From Rhytidiadelphus loreus (taxonomy: Eukaryota; Streptophyta; Bryopsida; Hypnales; Hylocomiaceae), in the NCBI GenBank assembly GCA_947034895.1, contig OX344763.1, forward strand, positions 19,995,001-20,059,000: DNA of 64,000 nucleotides. Direction: 5' to 3'. Of the stretch, positions 25,576 to 38,426 are shown piece by piece. Below the pieces are notes generated by a model that was not told the origin of the DNA, made no database searches, and saw only the letters and a program-made list of their open reading frames with translations. The first letter of the stretch is position 1, and each line of letters begins with the position of its first letter. The position numbers and the translations under genes are program-made.

Positions 25576-26431
25576 ATTCTCGAATGGCTTCCCTTTGCCC
25601 TTGTTTACAACACCAACAAAAAAGCCACCAACTATAAGGTTGAGAATACGTCTACGTCAAGTAAGGTAACAACACATAAGTTGGGCGCATTTCCATATCC
25701 AAGCCAATCAATTTTAGATACAAGGTACGGTGCATTGTAAAAATTGAAAATCAATTTCATAGTAAGTTATTCATGAGGTGCCAAACTATGCACCCAAAAG
25801 AGGCATATTGGTCCTGGTTTGCAATTATCCCCTCCCTCCTCTTTCAAAAATTGAAAGGCGTTGATTTAAAAAAAAAAATCTCGCCCCCCCTCCTCCGACA
25901 CCATTGATCTTAAAAAAGTTGGGATATAAATATGGATACGGATATTGTATTGATATGGAATACGGGATACAGATTTGGGGGATTGTATTGAATATTGATA
26001 CCAATTGATATACGGATATGAATTGGTATATGGGATATATCACATATTGAATGTCCCAGCCAATGCCACTTCAAATGTACAAATAGGGGGTAGGGTTTGG
26101 ACAAATACTTTGTTTGATCCGGAGGGGTGGGTAATGGAACAAATTAAAATTTAATAAAAAAAAAGCTTTTAAAATGGGAGAGAGGGGTGGAGGTAATGGA
26201 ATGAATTAAAATTTAGTAAAAAAAACTTTTAAAACGGGGGAGTGGGGGGGCTTTTGGGTATATAGAGTGTCACTATACACCCAAAACTATGCCTTTTAAA
26301 TGAATCTTGAATCCCCTTTTGACTTCACATTGCGCATTTCACTTAGAATCATTTGATTGAAAAAAGCATGGGATGGAGTTGACTGGATGCTCTTGAAGTG
26401 CAAATTATGAATTCATCTGCAATAACATCAG
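25576..26431. repeat. Dispersed repeat with GATATG microsatellite
   Basis: 25,576-25,800 continues the old repeat shared with 27.4-27.6 kb. 25,920-26,060 is a degenerate 'gatacggatat' hexamer tract. A related tract with similar flanks ('accattgatcttaaaaaa') lies at 29,280-29,500. No gene. Confidence 0.5.
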
Positions 26432-26850
26432 TAAGGTAGTATGCTCTAAAAGCGCCCATCTTCTTCAAACTGCCCCTATATTTAGGTGGAGAATGGAGAT
26501 GGGGTGATCCTTAAATGGATCACTGTAGCAATTCAATTCATCAACGAAAAAATTATTTTTCTATTGCAACAGCCAATCATTGTCTTTGAAATCGGCAAAT
26601 CTCTTTACAAGTTACTAGTGGACGAATTTTAGGAGGCCTATGGTCACAAATAGGTGCCTATGTTCAGAATCTTTGAAAATTTATAAGTAATTCAAAAATG
26701 CTTGGAAAAATACAGAACCACTTGTGTTAGGTTCCTCATCTATTTTTCTTTCTTTGAAAAATGATCAAAAAATAATTTTGTCTACAGTCAGAAGCCTATG
26801 AAAAATGCGGACCAGCTCTTAAATGGTCACTTTTAGAGCATACTACCTTA
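26432..26850. mobile_element. MITE family 5 (TAAGGTAGTATGC ends), copy 1
   Basis: Ends TAAGGTAGTATGCTCTAAAA and the same reversed, 419 bp. The outermost TA on both sides fits a TA target duplication. Non-coding. Sequence related to its right end also lies inside family 3 near 24,775 and 32,870. Confidence 0.8.
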
Positions 26851-26926
26851 TGTACAAGATTTTTCAACAGTTGGGAATGATTACTAAAAATACTTTGTAC
26901 TCTAAGATAGCATCTATGAGTTAAGG

Positions 26927-27344
26927 TAAGGTAGTATGCTCTAAAAGCACCCCCTTCCTTCAAATCGCCCTTATTTTTAGTTGGAGAATGGAGGTGAGGT
27001 GATCCTTAAATGAATCACTTTAGCAATTGAATGAATCAAGGAAAAATTGCTTTTCTATTGCAAGAGCCAATCATAGTATTTGATTTCTGCACATCTCTTT
27101 ACAAGTTGCAAGTGAATAGATTTGGAGAGACCTTTAGTAAGTTACAAATAGGTTCCTATACTCCAAATCTTTGAAAATTTGTAAGTAATTCAAGAATGCT
27201 TGGAAAAATACAAAACCACTTGTGTTAGGTTCTAAATCTATTTTTCTTTCTCTGAAAAATGATCTAAAAATATTTTTATCCATGAAAACCTATGAAAAAT
27301 ACCAACCAGCCCTTAAATGGTCACTTGTAGAGCATACTACCTTA
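26927..27344. mobile_element. MITE family 5, copy 2
   Basis: 418 bp, same termini as copy 1 and closely alike inside. The flanks ('catctatgagtta' and 'ggcattttcacc') rejoin to a sequence resembling 24,910-24,945, giving an empty-site comparison. Confidence 0.8.
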
Positions 27345-30300
27345 GGCATTTTCACCTCAGTTTCTACCGTTCAGTGAACAAGCTATTGACAAATGTGTGC
27401 TGATGCCAAAGTGAGAAATACAATATTTTCACAATCTATTCTTAAATGTCATCAATGAGGTTTGTGCCACCAACCAAAAAACCAGCAGCAAAGGTTGAGA
27501 ATACTCTAGGTAACATGTAATTTTGACCCATTTCCATACCTGATCCAATCAAATTGGGATACAATCATAATCATGTACATTTCAGAAATTGAAAATTGAT
27601 TTCATGGTTCTTCATAAGATGCCAAATTGTGCATTTAACCCCGAAAGTCCCAAGGCCATTTTTCTATCAAAAATGACTCAAAATTGTCAGTTCTGTTGCA
27701 TTCATCTAAGATTAAAAAATTTAAAATCTGACTATAGGATCTTGTACTTTACTTGTCTTAGATTATGTGGTAAAAAACTCATAAAGTATGACCTTATAGA
27801 TTAGAAGATATTAGCATTCAAATTTTTAAAAATTGTTTTTTTGAAACTGACTAGCCTGCAATTTTAGATGACTTTAATAGCCATTTGCAGAAAAAAATAT
27901 GTACTACAGACTTTTAGTTTTAATTTTTTGGTTTTGAAGAATTGATTTGAAAGTCTAGAATTTTTTTTTGAAAGAAATCACATTAGATTTTTATTCTTTA
28001 AAAAGTTGTTTAGTGAAGGAAGTCTAAGGTTGAAAGAATAACTAAATTGTTTAGTAGCTCTAAGATGGTATTGAAACACTATATAATCCCAATGGTGAGA
28101 TTGTTTTAGAAAGCAGACTTAACCTTGTCAAAAAAACTTGTGAAAAATTGAAAAAATTGCATTCAAAAATTAATCCTATAAGTTATTTTTTCAAGAAGAT
28201 ACTCCAATTGTCCAAAAAATAAGATTGTTCATAACTTTCACATAACAAAATCCAAATGGAATGAATCAAATTTTTTCATGAACATAGGTAAAATTACAAT
28301 CTACAAGATTTTTTTTTTAATTTAAAATTTCTTTTTGAATGAGAAACCACGTTTTGTGTTATAACTTTTGCTCCGGGCACCAATTGAAATTAAAATTATA
28401 TTTTTATAAAGCTAATATGTTTTTCTATCTTCAAAAAAAGTTTCAAAAAATCATGATGACTATTGAGGCCATAGGAGTCTACCCAAAATCCAATTTGTCT
28501 CCTAAAGGAGCCTACTGAAGGGAGAATGGAACTTTAGAGGTTAAAATGAATCTTGAATCTCCTTTCAACTTCTAACAGGTTAGGACCAAGCCACATTTGG
28601 ACTTGGGGTACTTAGGATGTAAAAATTCCAAAATTTTTAGAAGACAAATAAATGTAAAAATCTACCCCCTATTTTGGAATTGTTAATTATATAGCTCGTA
28701 ACTTTCCATAACAAATTTGTAGTCCTTGATTCTAAATATGAATTCAAAAGTTCCAAATTTTATCATGTAGGGCAGATAATAATTTTTTGCATTTTTTTAG
28801 AGTTCAAATTGTACGATTGAGTTGACAAAATTTTAGATAGCCCTTATTTTGCAAGGCCGAGCGCAAGGCCCAAGATAATTTTAGGAAGTTCAATGATGGG
28901 AACTTTGCTCACATTAATACTTATTCAAACAATTTATGGTGCAGGTACCCTCCTTGATTTGGAATAATGTAATTTAGAAAAGTAGAACTACTTGGGGTAG
29001 AACTCGCATTAGATAAAAATATTTAATCCCTAAACGACTAGGCAAGTAGCATTTTTTTGGATCATAGTGACTTTGGTCATCCGTTTACAAATGGAATTTT
29101 CATTTTTTTTCTTAAAAATTTTCAAACAACATGCAGTTGAGGAGTAGCTTTAAGGCACAACAATACTCATAAACTTGACAATTACAATGACAATAAGCCA
29201 AAAAGAGGCATGCAACCCTTTTTCTTGCCACCCACCTTTGGAAAAATCAGCATTCACTGAGTTTAGAAAAAAATTGTACCCCCCTCCCTATGCCATCAAT
29301 CTTCTAAAAAAATCAAAGCCGAACAAACGATCTTGGCCATCCAAATATGGATACAGATATGGATATTAAATATGGATGAAGATATGTATATGAAATATAG
29401 ATACATATATGGGTACATGATATGAAGACATGTATAGATACAAGTACAAGTACAAATATGGGTACAAATACAAAATTCAAATATGGATATATCCCATATT
29501 GATTGCATTGGAAGTTTTTTCTTGGAAATACAAGTAGGGGTGGTGGTAGAGTGCGGAATTAAAACACATAGTAATTTTAATTTAAATGAAACCTTGTGAC
29601 AGTTGAGGGGGATTAAAACACGTAATTAATAATGAAAACTTATTTTGAGCTCATTTGTCACAATTACAATGAACTCAAAAGAGACAAATAAAAAATTTGT
29701 AGTTTCTTTTGGAGCCTAAGCATACCAAGTAGCTAAAAGAAAATCACTTTCTTAAAAAAAAGAAATTTGAAATTGTTTTTTTAGATTTATAACATACGTA
29801 AATAGCTTTGAATCATTCCATTTTGATTAACAAGATGATTGAAAGTTATGAGGAGTTTTAAATTGTGGATAGTTATAGAATCTCTATTCTAAAATAAACT
29901 TTGAAGTCCTTCAGTTAATTCAATTTTTAATATTTTAAAAGTCAAATAAAACAAAATCATAGCATGTAGATTGTTTGTTACAACATTACAACCATTGGAA
30001 AATACATATTTCAACTCCATAACTAAATTCTTGACAATTTAGTATTTTAAATCATTTTCTACTTCTTTCTACTTGTTATTTTTTCAAACATGAATATGAA
30101 ATATTTTTTATTGAATTTTTTATACATATTTCCAAATTATTTCTTCAACATATTGTGGAGAGTTGCAAGTTGTAGGATCTATACATTTTTGGGTTAAATG
30201 TTTGAAAGACAAAACCTAACCATTTAGAAAGAGTTGAAAATACTTCTTTTTGAAATCTAGGCATCACATGTGATCTTGCAATTGGTAAGGTTCCTTATTT

Positions 30301-32133
30301 TGAAATTTTAGGAGGGTGTATTCTAACAAGTTAACTAAAGGATCCTACAATTGAATTTGTTAATGAATAAATAAAAATAAAGATTTTAGCCTTGCTTTGA
30401 AGAGTATTATAATATAATATGACATGACCTTCTTTTTTTACTGATTAATTAATGTCAAAATTGAATTGTAGAAAATGAGTAAGAAGAGTGTTAAAAAATT
30501 CACTAATAAAGGGCCAATGTTGGAAGGATTTTGAATATATTGGTAAATAGAAAGAGAGAATTTACAAGACCTAGAGAACTAAGTTACTTTAGTTTGTTGT
30601 GTCTTCGTAACATTCTCTCTCTCTCTATATATTTATTCAAATGAGTTTGGCTAGTCATCAAAAACAAATAAATGAACCACTACCTTGAACCATTAATAAT
30701 ACAATTAAAACATGTAACAAAGAGCCCACTTCCATGCAACCATGCATATTAAAGAAAATTTTAATAATTAAATTGTTTTCACTTCAATGATAGTCTTAAA
30801 TTTGAAAGGACATGATATTTCATTCATTGTGAATATATGACGATTGATGCAATAATTACATAATTACAAAAGTGAAACCATCTTTAATCCATATATATGT
30901 TAAAAAACCACTCTTTGGATGGAAAAAATAATTTTTTTGTCATAGTAAGGCAAAGGTTAGGTCACACTACATTAGTATTTTGAAGTAGTTTTGGGCCTCT
31001 AAATATGAAAGAACTTTAGACATTAACCTCTAAACGCCCCAAGGGACCAAAAGTGTCTACTCATAGTTTCAAGCTCAATTCAAAATACTCCAACTTTTGC
31101 ATCCAATGTCCAAATTCAATCAAACTTGTTGGAAAATTTGTACTCTTTCTTTTAGTTTGTGTTGTAAAATTTTCAAATCAATCCAAAATGTCTTGATTTT
31201 TGGTAAGTCAATCGAAGTTTAGAGGTTCAATTTGAGCTCACCAAACTGGATTTGATGGCTGCAACCTTGGAGGCTTGTATCTCCTTCATCCAATGTTTGT
31301 TTTCAATAAACTTTGTTGGATTAGAATTCTCTTGAAGTCTAGTTATTGTGGTAAAATTTTCATGTCAATCCAAGTTGTTTTGAATGATTGGCCCAAGCAA
31401 TTCGAAGTTCAAAATCCCAACATTTTTGGATTACAATGAACTTTAGCAACTTGTTTCTTCTTCATACAGTGCCAATTTCCAAAAAAGTTTTTTGAAAAAG
31501 TTTTGCATACTAATCTACTTTATGTGACTAAAATTTCATATCATCCAAGAGGTTATGAGTGACTCAGAAGCATTGAATTTCAAAAGGCCTTGGGCTTTTA
31601 CGGGTTAAACAACCTACCTACAGAGCTACTACTAAGAAATTGTGTTATGTTGCACATGATGGAATGAAGTTGCCTAGGGTAGAAGGTTAATGTAGAGTAA
31701 CTACAATCAAAATTGCAAAATCAGCAATTTAGCATGTTCCCATTATTATATTGAATTTTTTTGGTAGGGTTATCTGGATAGTGAAAAGGGGATTCTAGAT
31801 TCTTTTAGAATGCATGTTTTGCACACTTTATGAATAAACTATGAATTTTCAAAGTGTTGAAAATAGGTGTTCCTAAAAGTGAATGATTATAGAGTATTAT
31901 GAATAGTCTGTAGGAATACATATTAAGCGCAAATCTCTAGCGTACAATTTTAGGTGTAGTTATCCACACACTGTTGCTAGATTATTGATATTTTAAACGA
32001 ATGAAAAGTGATTGGAAAATAAATAAAACTCTATTATTTGGAATAGGCAAAGGCTTCCTCTTTGTACTTTAGTCTAGGTCCTTTCCTTTTTCTTTCTCCT
32101 TTTTGTCCAGCCTTTGGGCTTGGCTCCTTTGTA
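27345..32133. repeat. Old dispersed repeats, no genes
   Basis: 27,345-28,950 is the second copy of the repeat at 3.7-6.3 kb. 29,280-29,500 holds a degenerate 'gatatgg' tract. 29,795-30,075 resembles 10,840-11,150 ('ctctattctaaaataaactt'). 30,615-30,640 is a (CT)n tract. 31,080-31,600 has three weak copies of a ~175-bp unit ('gtaaaattttca' then 'caatccaa'). No coding sequence. Confidence 0.45.
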
Positions 32134-32880
32134 CAGTGGGGTACAATTCATTTACAAATTTTTGGATCCTCCTAAGATTAGGAGAACTTTGGAAGGCCTG
32201 TGTGTACTAAAAAATGAATAGAATTTTGAATTTCAAATTGCGTTGGAATCACAATGAAGTCTAATTTATCATCATTACAAACACACATATGCAATTGAAA
32301 ACCATACAAAGATTGTGATGTTTTCTATACACTATGTACTATCTAGTGTTGCCAACATTTGTGAAAATTACAACTTATATTCAACGATACATATAAGAAA
32401 TGAACCTTTACAATTGCTTTAGAAATACTTATTCCCATACCACTTAAATTTTTTGTATGATTTCTTGCTTGTTCTTCACTTGAATGCAAAAAATCTTTGA
32501 CTATCCTCTATAGGTTCTCTATGAAATGGTAGATAGTGTATAAAAGGAATCCAAATTGTTGTATGATTTTAAATTATTCATTTTTTACTTTTTATGAAGT
32601 TGAAGTGCACTTCATTGCAATTCCAACACAATTTGTAGTTTCAAAATTGGTTCATTTTTAAACATGCTAGAGCTTTCTAAAGTAGGAAGAGAAACCAAGC
32701 TGTTTTATATTTTCTGAACCTTTATGGAATTAGTTATGAACTTTTGAAGTTCAAAGGCAGCAATCACTAAAAGTGACCACCTTCTAAAATGTACACTGTT
32801 GGTACATTGAAAAGAGCAAAACGTACCTTTGTGTCATGATTGCTTTTAGAGCATAGGCACTTTTAGAGCAAACTACCTTA
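32134..32880. mobile_element. MITE family 3, copy 2
   Basis: Starts TGTACAGTGGGGTACAATTC and follows copy 1 (23,952) closely for about 700 bp, but stops at 'gcaaactacctta' without the last ~75 bp and right terminus. Confidence 0.65.
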
Positions 32881-32974
32881 CACAATTCATAGCTAGGTAA
32901 TTCAATTGTGATGATGGCTAGGCTCCACTTGACAACAACAACACCAACATATCGTTCGGTCTACAAAGAAGGCC

Positions 32975-32992
32975 ATATTCATTAAATTGAGA
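32975..32992 (+). repeat. Element B left terminal repeat
   Basis: ATATTCATTAAATTGAGA, compared with ATATTCATTAAAATGGGA in element A. It lies about 0.78 kb past the stop of the DUF7869-like gene, the same distance as in element A (51,863 to 52,640). Confidence 0.6.
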
Positions 32993-33767
32993 CAATGTGG
33001 ATTCTCATTTTAATCATCTTCCTAAATTTAGTATGTAGAAGAGTCCATTAAATTGAGACAATTCAAAAAATTGAGACCATAAACTGCTTGAAGAATAAAG
33101 AATTTGTACAAGTATAAGAAATTGGAGGAAAAAAATAGTAGTGAAGGACGTTGAAAGGAGGGATTTTGGATGGGAAACTAGAACCATTTATAATAAGTGC
33201 TTAACTAAAATATCTAAGTAAATAGTTTGACATATAGTGAGGTAGAGATTTTTGAAATCATCCATGATAGAATACATTTGTACACCTAGCCTGATCAAAA
33301 ACTACAATGTCAAAGTAAAGAATTTGACATATGCTTAGATAGAGAAGTTCATAATTACTTTGTATAGAAAACATTAGTACTCATCGTGTTCCAAAACAAA
33401 TGTCATAGACAATAGAATTCCAATGAAGAACTTACAAAATACACAATACCATACAAGAAATTAAAATAAAAATATATTATATTATACAACATCTATAACA
33501 TCAAATTCTAAAATAATATAAAAAAAGATCAAAACAATGAACTAAAAGAATAAAAAAACTAAATCTATTTCATCTTCTCCACATGTTTTTTTCTAACAAC
33601 TTTTTATTATATTTTTTTTTGCCCTAATCAAAGAAACTATCAACTTCTACAACTCTTTATAATTTATTTTTTTCCATATTTTTTTGTCATCCTCCCTAAA
33701 GTTAAGAAAATAACGTACAAACTCGCAAAACTCCTCATGATTTCCTATGCCTACAAACTATTCATCT
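32993..33767. other. Element B 3' flank, non-coding
   Basis: AT-rich. Holds two further 'attgagac' copies at 33,040-33,085 that look like subterminal binding words; otherwise nothing. Confidence 0.4.
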
Positions 33768-34860
33768 TCACTCCGAAGATACATTATTGCTTTCACCAGA
33801 TACATATGCATCCACCGATGTTTGGATGATAGCAATTTGTGTTTTGGGAATTCTAACTCTTGGATCAGAAGTGCCTTCTTTGAAACGTGGCTTCCAAGCA
33901 GTCATAATGCAGTCTGTATGCGTCCAACTCGGAGAGATAGCCTTATCCTCGCACCAAGAATTCCCTTGTTTTGTGTCCCACCCAGCATATGTTTCTTCAT
34001 TGGTGTGATGAAAAGACGTAGGTGTCCAATATTGAAGTTGAATCGAATTGACATGACCTGGATCTAGATTAGGATTTGTTAGAGCCCGAGCAAGCCAAAA
34101 TGGACGGAGGTCACCGTCAGCGGGGCGCACAACAACTAAGTAACCTGCATATACATCACGGCCAATACGAAATGAAGGAGGTGGACGATCACACCTACGA
34201 CCAACAAAAGGTGCATCTTCTGCAAACTCCTCACGCATTGTACCATCATCTAGGTATTGGTCTTCCACCTCATCAGCAACATGAGAATTTGGCCAAAATC
34301 CATGCTGCAATGTCTCATGTACCACAAGCGGAGCATTGAGAGCACTTCTCACACCTTCCCAATATTTCCGCACCGGCTCATTCTTCCTCCTAAACTCGCC
34401 AGATAAGTCTTGATTTCCCATTGCCCCCCACAATGCAATGTATCCATCTAAACCCTTGCAAATCTCATCAAAGCAACGCATTTGTTGTGGTGGCAAAGGT
34501 AGAGGACTACCCCTTGGTACTTTAGGGTGCCCATCTATTGTCTCCTTCCACAAGCGAATCCCCCCACCCTCTTTCGGCAACCAATCAACATTGGTACAAA
34601 GGATCTTGTACTGCATCAATGGCCACCCATTGGAATCCTTATAAAACTTGAACTGCTGCGCTTGAGAATGACCCTGTAGAGAATCATCGCCTGTATGCAA
34701 GTACTCGTCCACAAATCGCTTAAAATTAGGAACCTCCTCAATGAGATGAGGAATTACGGGTTGTGTTTCACAATCCATGAAAGACTTCATCAACCTTGGA
34801 AGTGTGGGGTAGTCATTCGTCTTCAATTTAGTGCTCCAACGACCAAATAGAGCATCAATG

Positions 34861-34888
34861 TCCTCATGAGTGTGTCCTCATGAGTGTG
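34861..34888. repeat. 14-bp tandem duplication breaking the transposase frame
   Basis: The unit tcctcatgagtgtg occurs twice in a row. The homologue in element A has a single version here, so this is a secondary frameshift. Confidence 0.9.
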
Positions 34889-35442
34889 TCCAACAATGAG
34901 GAAATTGATGTATATCTCTCGAAAAATAGCTCTATAGACAAGAAGAGAACAGAATGCAAAAACCCACCGATTCTTGTTGTCGCTAGAAGCATTGTCAAGC
35001 TGAAGAGTCAATGTTGGAGGAAGAGGTTGAGCTTCCACCAATACTTCAGGGGGGGACCCGAGAGAGTCCGTACAAATCTCTGAACCTATTAACAAAGCCT
35101 CTGTCAGTTCAGAACGCTCTCCTCCTACAAACAATTGACGAGATGAATGCTTCAGTTGGGACTCTAGATCTCGCAATAATTTTGCAATGGACCCAATAGT
35201 ATGGTTGGAGTATGTTGGGAAGATGTCCAAGCCATAGTGTGCATATCGCACATCTCCATGACCATGAGCAATCATGCCTGTAACAGCGACAGGCATCTTC
35301 ATGAAAGAATCATTTCCCTTACTCTTGTGCGAGTAATGAGGGGAAGCAGTCTTTGAGTGATCCATCTTGTCATGGATTATAGTCAAAACCTTGTCAGGAT
35401 ACATCTCAGACATTGAACGGTTTCCATAGTACAAGTCCCTAT

Positions 35443-35452
35443 GCGCCTTTTG
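35443..35452. repeat. Left target-site duplication of element A
   Basis: gcgccttttg here and gcgtttttg at 52,641-52,649 differ by one indel and one C/T change. Read on the minus strand both encode the same point of the interrupted gene (Gln-Lys-Ala-His). This fits a 9-10-bp target duplication that has decayed. Five bases (aacat) separate it from the terminal repeat. Confidence 0.6.
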
Positions 35453-35457
35453 AACAT

Positions 35458-35477
35458 TATATTCATTAAAATGGGAG
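35458..35477 (+). repeat. Element A left terminal inverted repeat
   Basis: TATATTCATTAAAATGGGAG, pairing 19 of 20 bases with the right end. Confidence 0.85.
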
Positions 35478-36175
35478 TTTTCTAGCGAAATGAGAGCTTT
35501 GCAATCACTAGAAATCATAAACTTAAGAGAAGACACTATTAAATATAACTAAATCAGCAATGCAATGATCCATAAAACACATATCAAAGTGCTATATTTA
35601 GAAATTGGAAGCATATATAATAACTCCTTTATATAATATCATCATTGAATTCACAAATTTATAGGATGTATACACTTTCCTTGTCAAAATACATGCATTG
35701 ACTCTTTACATATGTAGACACACTGACACCCCTAAGTTCTAGCACTCCTATTTGTAAGATCCATGACATTTGAATTGAAGTTGTCTAGACTATTACTGGA
35801 AATGGATGAGTGTAATGTATATACGACATCCACAAATATGATAAAGTAGGAAAGAAGGTCTACAAACCAGTTAATTCCACAGTAGAGGCGAACCGAAGGA
35901 AGCAAAAGTACGAGATTCCATAGAAACGATTGCCTGACATGTCCATTGAGAGTGACGCTCAAACATTGCGATGTGTGCAACGCAAGGAGTGAGCATCATT
36001 CTCAATGGCCATGCCGGCAATTGTTTGTATGGATTCTCGTATTTTTGCTTCCTACAGTTCGTCTTCACTATAGAATTAGCTCATTTGAAGGCCTACATGT
36101 CTCTTTCAACGCCTATACATTGATCATCTCTATTACATTTACATCTCTATAATTTCTACTAAGCATAAGTACTTC
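35478..36175. other. Element A left subterminal region
   Basis: About 0.7 kb between the terminus and the phosphatase-like gene. Holds an imperfect inverted repeat around 35,875-36,075 ('agtagaggcgaaccgaagga' facing 'cctacagttcgtcttcacta', plus 'gacattgagagtgacgctc' type echoes). No coding sequence. Confidence 0.4.
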
Positions 36176-38210
36176 CTAACTATGCGACAAACTCCTCAGC
36201 TTCTCCATGGCCTTAAAGATCTCGGGTCCTCGACTATACCCTTTTGCGATTTGCCCGGCCTCGTGAATTCCATCTCTCCGTTGGGCTTTCAACGACCTGC
36301 ACTCCCATGAATCCCACGATGGAGTCGAAGATTGACTACAAGAAGATCCATTGAGAATCCTCTTTAAACTGCCCCCTTGAGACAAAACACGCTTACGCGG
36401 GAGCGACGGACGAATAACAGGGACCGGAACGATTGTCTTGCATGGTACATCCGGAATTACATCCAACACATCCGGAGTGGACGTTAGATAGTTGGCATCC
36501 CCATAGAGCTTCTTTTGCGTCACTCTATCAGACGTACTTGGCGACATGCCAGAAACCTGAAGATCCCTGGAGCGTAGCGGAGATGGGGAACAGGAAACAG
36601 GCAAGCGCGGCTTTTTGTTTGGTGGACTGTCCACCACTCCATCATCGACAGGATTCACAGAAAAGTCCATTGTCGAATTTACAGTGGGTGCCGAGCACAA
36701 GAAGTTCCCGGTACTTAGGATTATGTACTGTCCATAATCCATAATGGAGTCCACGGATGCCTGACATGGAAGTCCATTACCTAATCCCTGAGACGTCGAA
36801 GTACTTGGCACCTGCAACGCAACCATTTGACATTAAAACACACTTCGTCCAAATTCAGAGTAGCTCCAGAAGAGACATCGAAAGCAAAACCTCCAATCAA
36901 GAATGCCCATCCAATCTATGATATGAAGCACATTCCAAGCAACGAAGAAGGTCGTCACGAGCTCAAAACATCATACTCATAACTACTAAATTACGAGTTC
37001 CCACCAACACTATACATCAGCTCGACACGAGTTGAACTGCGTACCTCCCTCAGGTCGCTCTAACTAAAACTAGCTGACCCGCGTACGACCTCCATGAGCT
37101 TGTCATACTCTCGACGACTCCTCTCCTCGCAGAGCATTCGTCGTCCAATTCTCCCATTCTTATCTCCACGGAACGACTTCAGACCCAAGTCGTGGCTGAC
37201 ATGCAAACGCTGAAACCAGGGAAGGAGAACCGCAAGGAGAAATGTGTCCTTCTCGCCATTTCCCCGATTACTCCAGGAATCCGAAAGAATCACATTCTCC
37301 GAACAGTTCATGATATGCTTACGAGGACTGTCATCTATTATGATGGTATTGTCAGATGAGAAATTCCATCGGGAGGCACTGAAAAGCACATCCAAATTCT
37401 TAAGGAATAGGTCCTTATTAGTTCCCGGTTCCTTATAAGAGACTAACCTGCCAACTCTATCTCTGCACTTCACTGTCTTGCACGAGTCTTGTCCAAGAAC
37501 AAGGTAGGGCGGACCTCCGTCCCGAAAGAGGTGAACGCAAATGTCTTCAGTGGTGGACTTTTTCATGGAACTCCACACTGAAACGAAAGCTATCTTTCCT
37601 AACTCCATCAGAAACGTGGAGCAATTGGGCCGGACGTACACCAGCTTTGGTCCCACAATTGCACCAATAGTGGCAGAGTGTGGCTCCGAGCGATGGTTGA
37701 ACTGCCTGACCGAGCCCTTGGACTTCCAATCCTCGCTAATACATAGAATGCCATTGAGGTCCAAGATGACGTTGATCCACTTCTCCACCACCCCAGACCT
37801 CAATGACCGATTCACGCCCTCCAAAGTCCCCATAGGAGCTACACGAGTATCCGATTCCTGGTGAACAAACGGAGGAGTGCAAATCCCATTACGATCGTGA
37901 AATTGGCCCATTGAAAATGCCACGCGAAATCCAAACCGAATGGTCTACCAAAATGACGACTCATATGTAATGGTGCCATGAATTAAAACATAAGAACGCA
38001 CTGTACCTTCCTCCGTGCCGGTATCGTAGACTGGTTCACGTCTTCACAATTTGTTGGGTCATATTCAGGAAGAGGAACATCGACGTCCAAATCTTTGGAC
38101 TCGGCCGGTATCCGATGCAACTCATCGACCATGACACGGTCCGCAGGCGAATCCGGATGAGAGTGTGCAGGAGGAGAATGACAATCCTCAGGATAACATT
38201 GGTGAATCAT
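36176..38210 (-). CDS. FCP1/SCP-like HAD phosphatase-type protein
   Basis: Proposed exons 38,210-38,007, 37,944-37,045 and 36,811-36,176, all joining in phase 0; the first intron is only 62 bp, and the second (234 bp) holds a degenerate palindrome. Exon 2 carries an FCP1-homology domain: 'VILDLNGILC' (about residue 127), 'YVRPNCSTFLMEL', and 'IIIDDSPRKHI' (about 271). Members act on phospho-Ser/Thr of RNA polymerase II tails or other proteins. The nucleophile Asp is kept, but the second Asp of DxDG is Asn, as in some plant relatives, so activity is uncertain. A TAG at 37,060-37,062 lies five codons before the exon 2 donor: either the true end, or an interruption before a basic, Ser/Pro-rich tail. 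The ATG at 38,210 is chosen because upstream bases look like an intron end. It is probably cargo of element A; no copy is visible in B. Confidence 0.6.
37017..37035. promoter_or_regulatory. Element A palindrome, degenerate site
   Basis: TCAGCTCG-ACA-CGAGTTGA inside the second intron of the phosphatase-like gene; one mismatch between arms. Confidence 0.6.
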
Positions 38211-38407
38211 AAAGCCTGCGATATGGGATTCAGTGAAAATATCTCTGTGAGAACTCAATATATTACATGCTCAAATTTGATATGTCCAAAATACAAAATT
38301 GTGCCCAGGACTTTAAGTACTAAGATTGGCACCACTACAAATGGCGGTTCGGAAAACAGAGTACTACATCTACAAGAAACTTTTCAGCTCAAAGTCTACC
38401 ATACATA

Positions 38408-38426
38408 TCAGCTCGAGTCGAGCTGA
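38408..38426. promoter_or_regulatory. Element A palindrome with compensated arms
   Basis: TCAGCTCG-AGT-CGAGCTGA lies between the stop of the ParB/methylase gene and the phosphatase-like gene. Both arms differ from the consensus (CGCG to CTCG, and CGCG to CGAG), so symmetry is kept. Confidence 0.75.

Larger units (their letters stand above)
33768..35452 (-). pseudogene. Element B DUF7869-like transposase, 3' part
   Basis: C-terminal two thirds of the presumptive transposase; its 5' part is at 52,641-53,828, separated by element A. It begins at 'QKAHRDLYYGN'. Possible RNase-H-fold acidic positions: 'IHDKMDHSKTA', 'QLDNASSDNKNR' and 'VGHTHED'; the D/N/NK and GHTH motifs are characteristic of DUF7869 proteins. 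A 14-bp tandem duplication at 34,861-34,874/34,875-34,888 shifts the frame just after GHTHED. The second frame, from 34,826, continues with 'LPRLMKSFMDCE' to TGA at 33,768. It is homologous along its length to the plus-strand copy in element A. Catalytic role is inferred from family fold and context. Confidence 0.8.

Noticed and set aside
25910..29508. Tyr/Ile-rich frames near 26.0 and 29.4 kb
   Set aside because: Translations of GATATG microsatellites.
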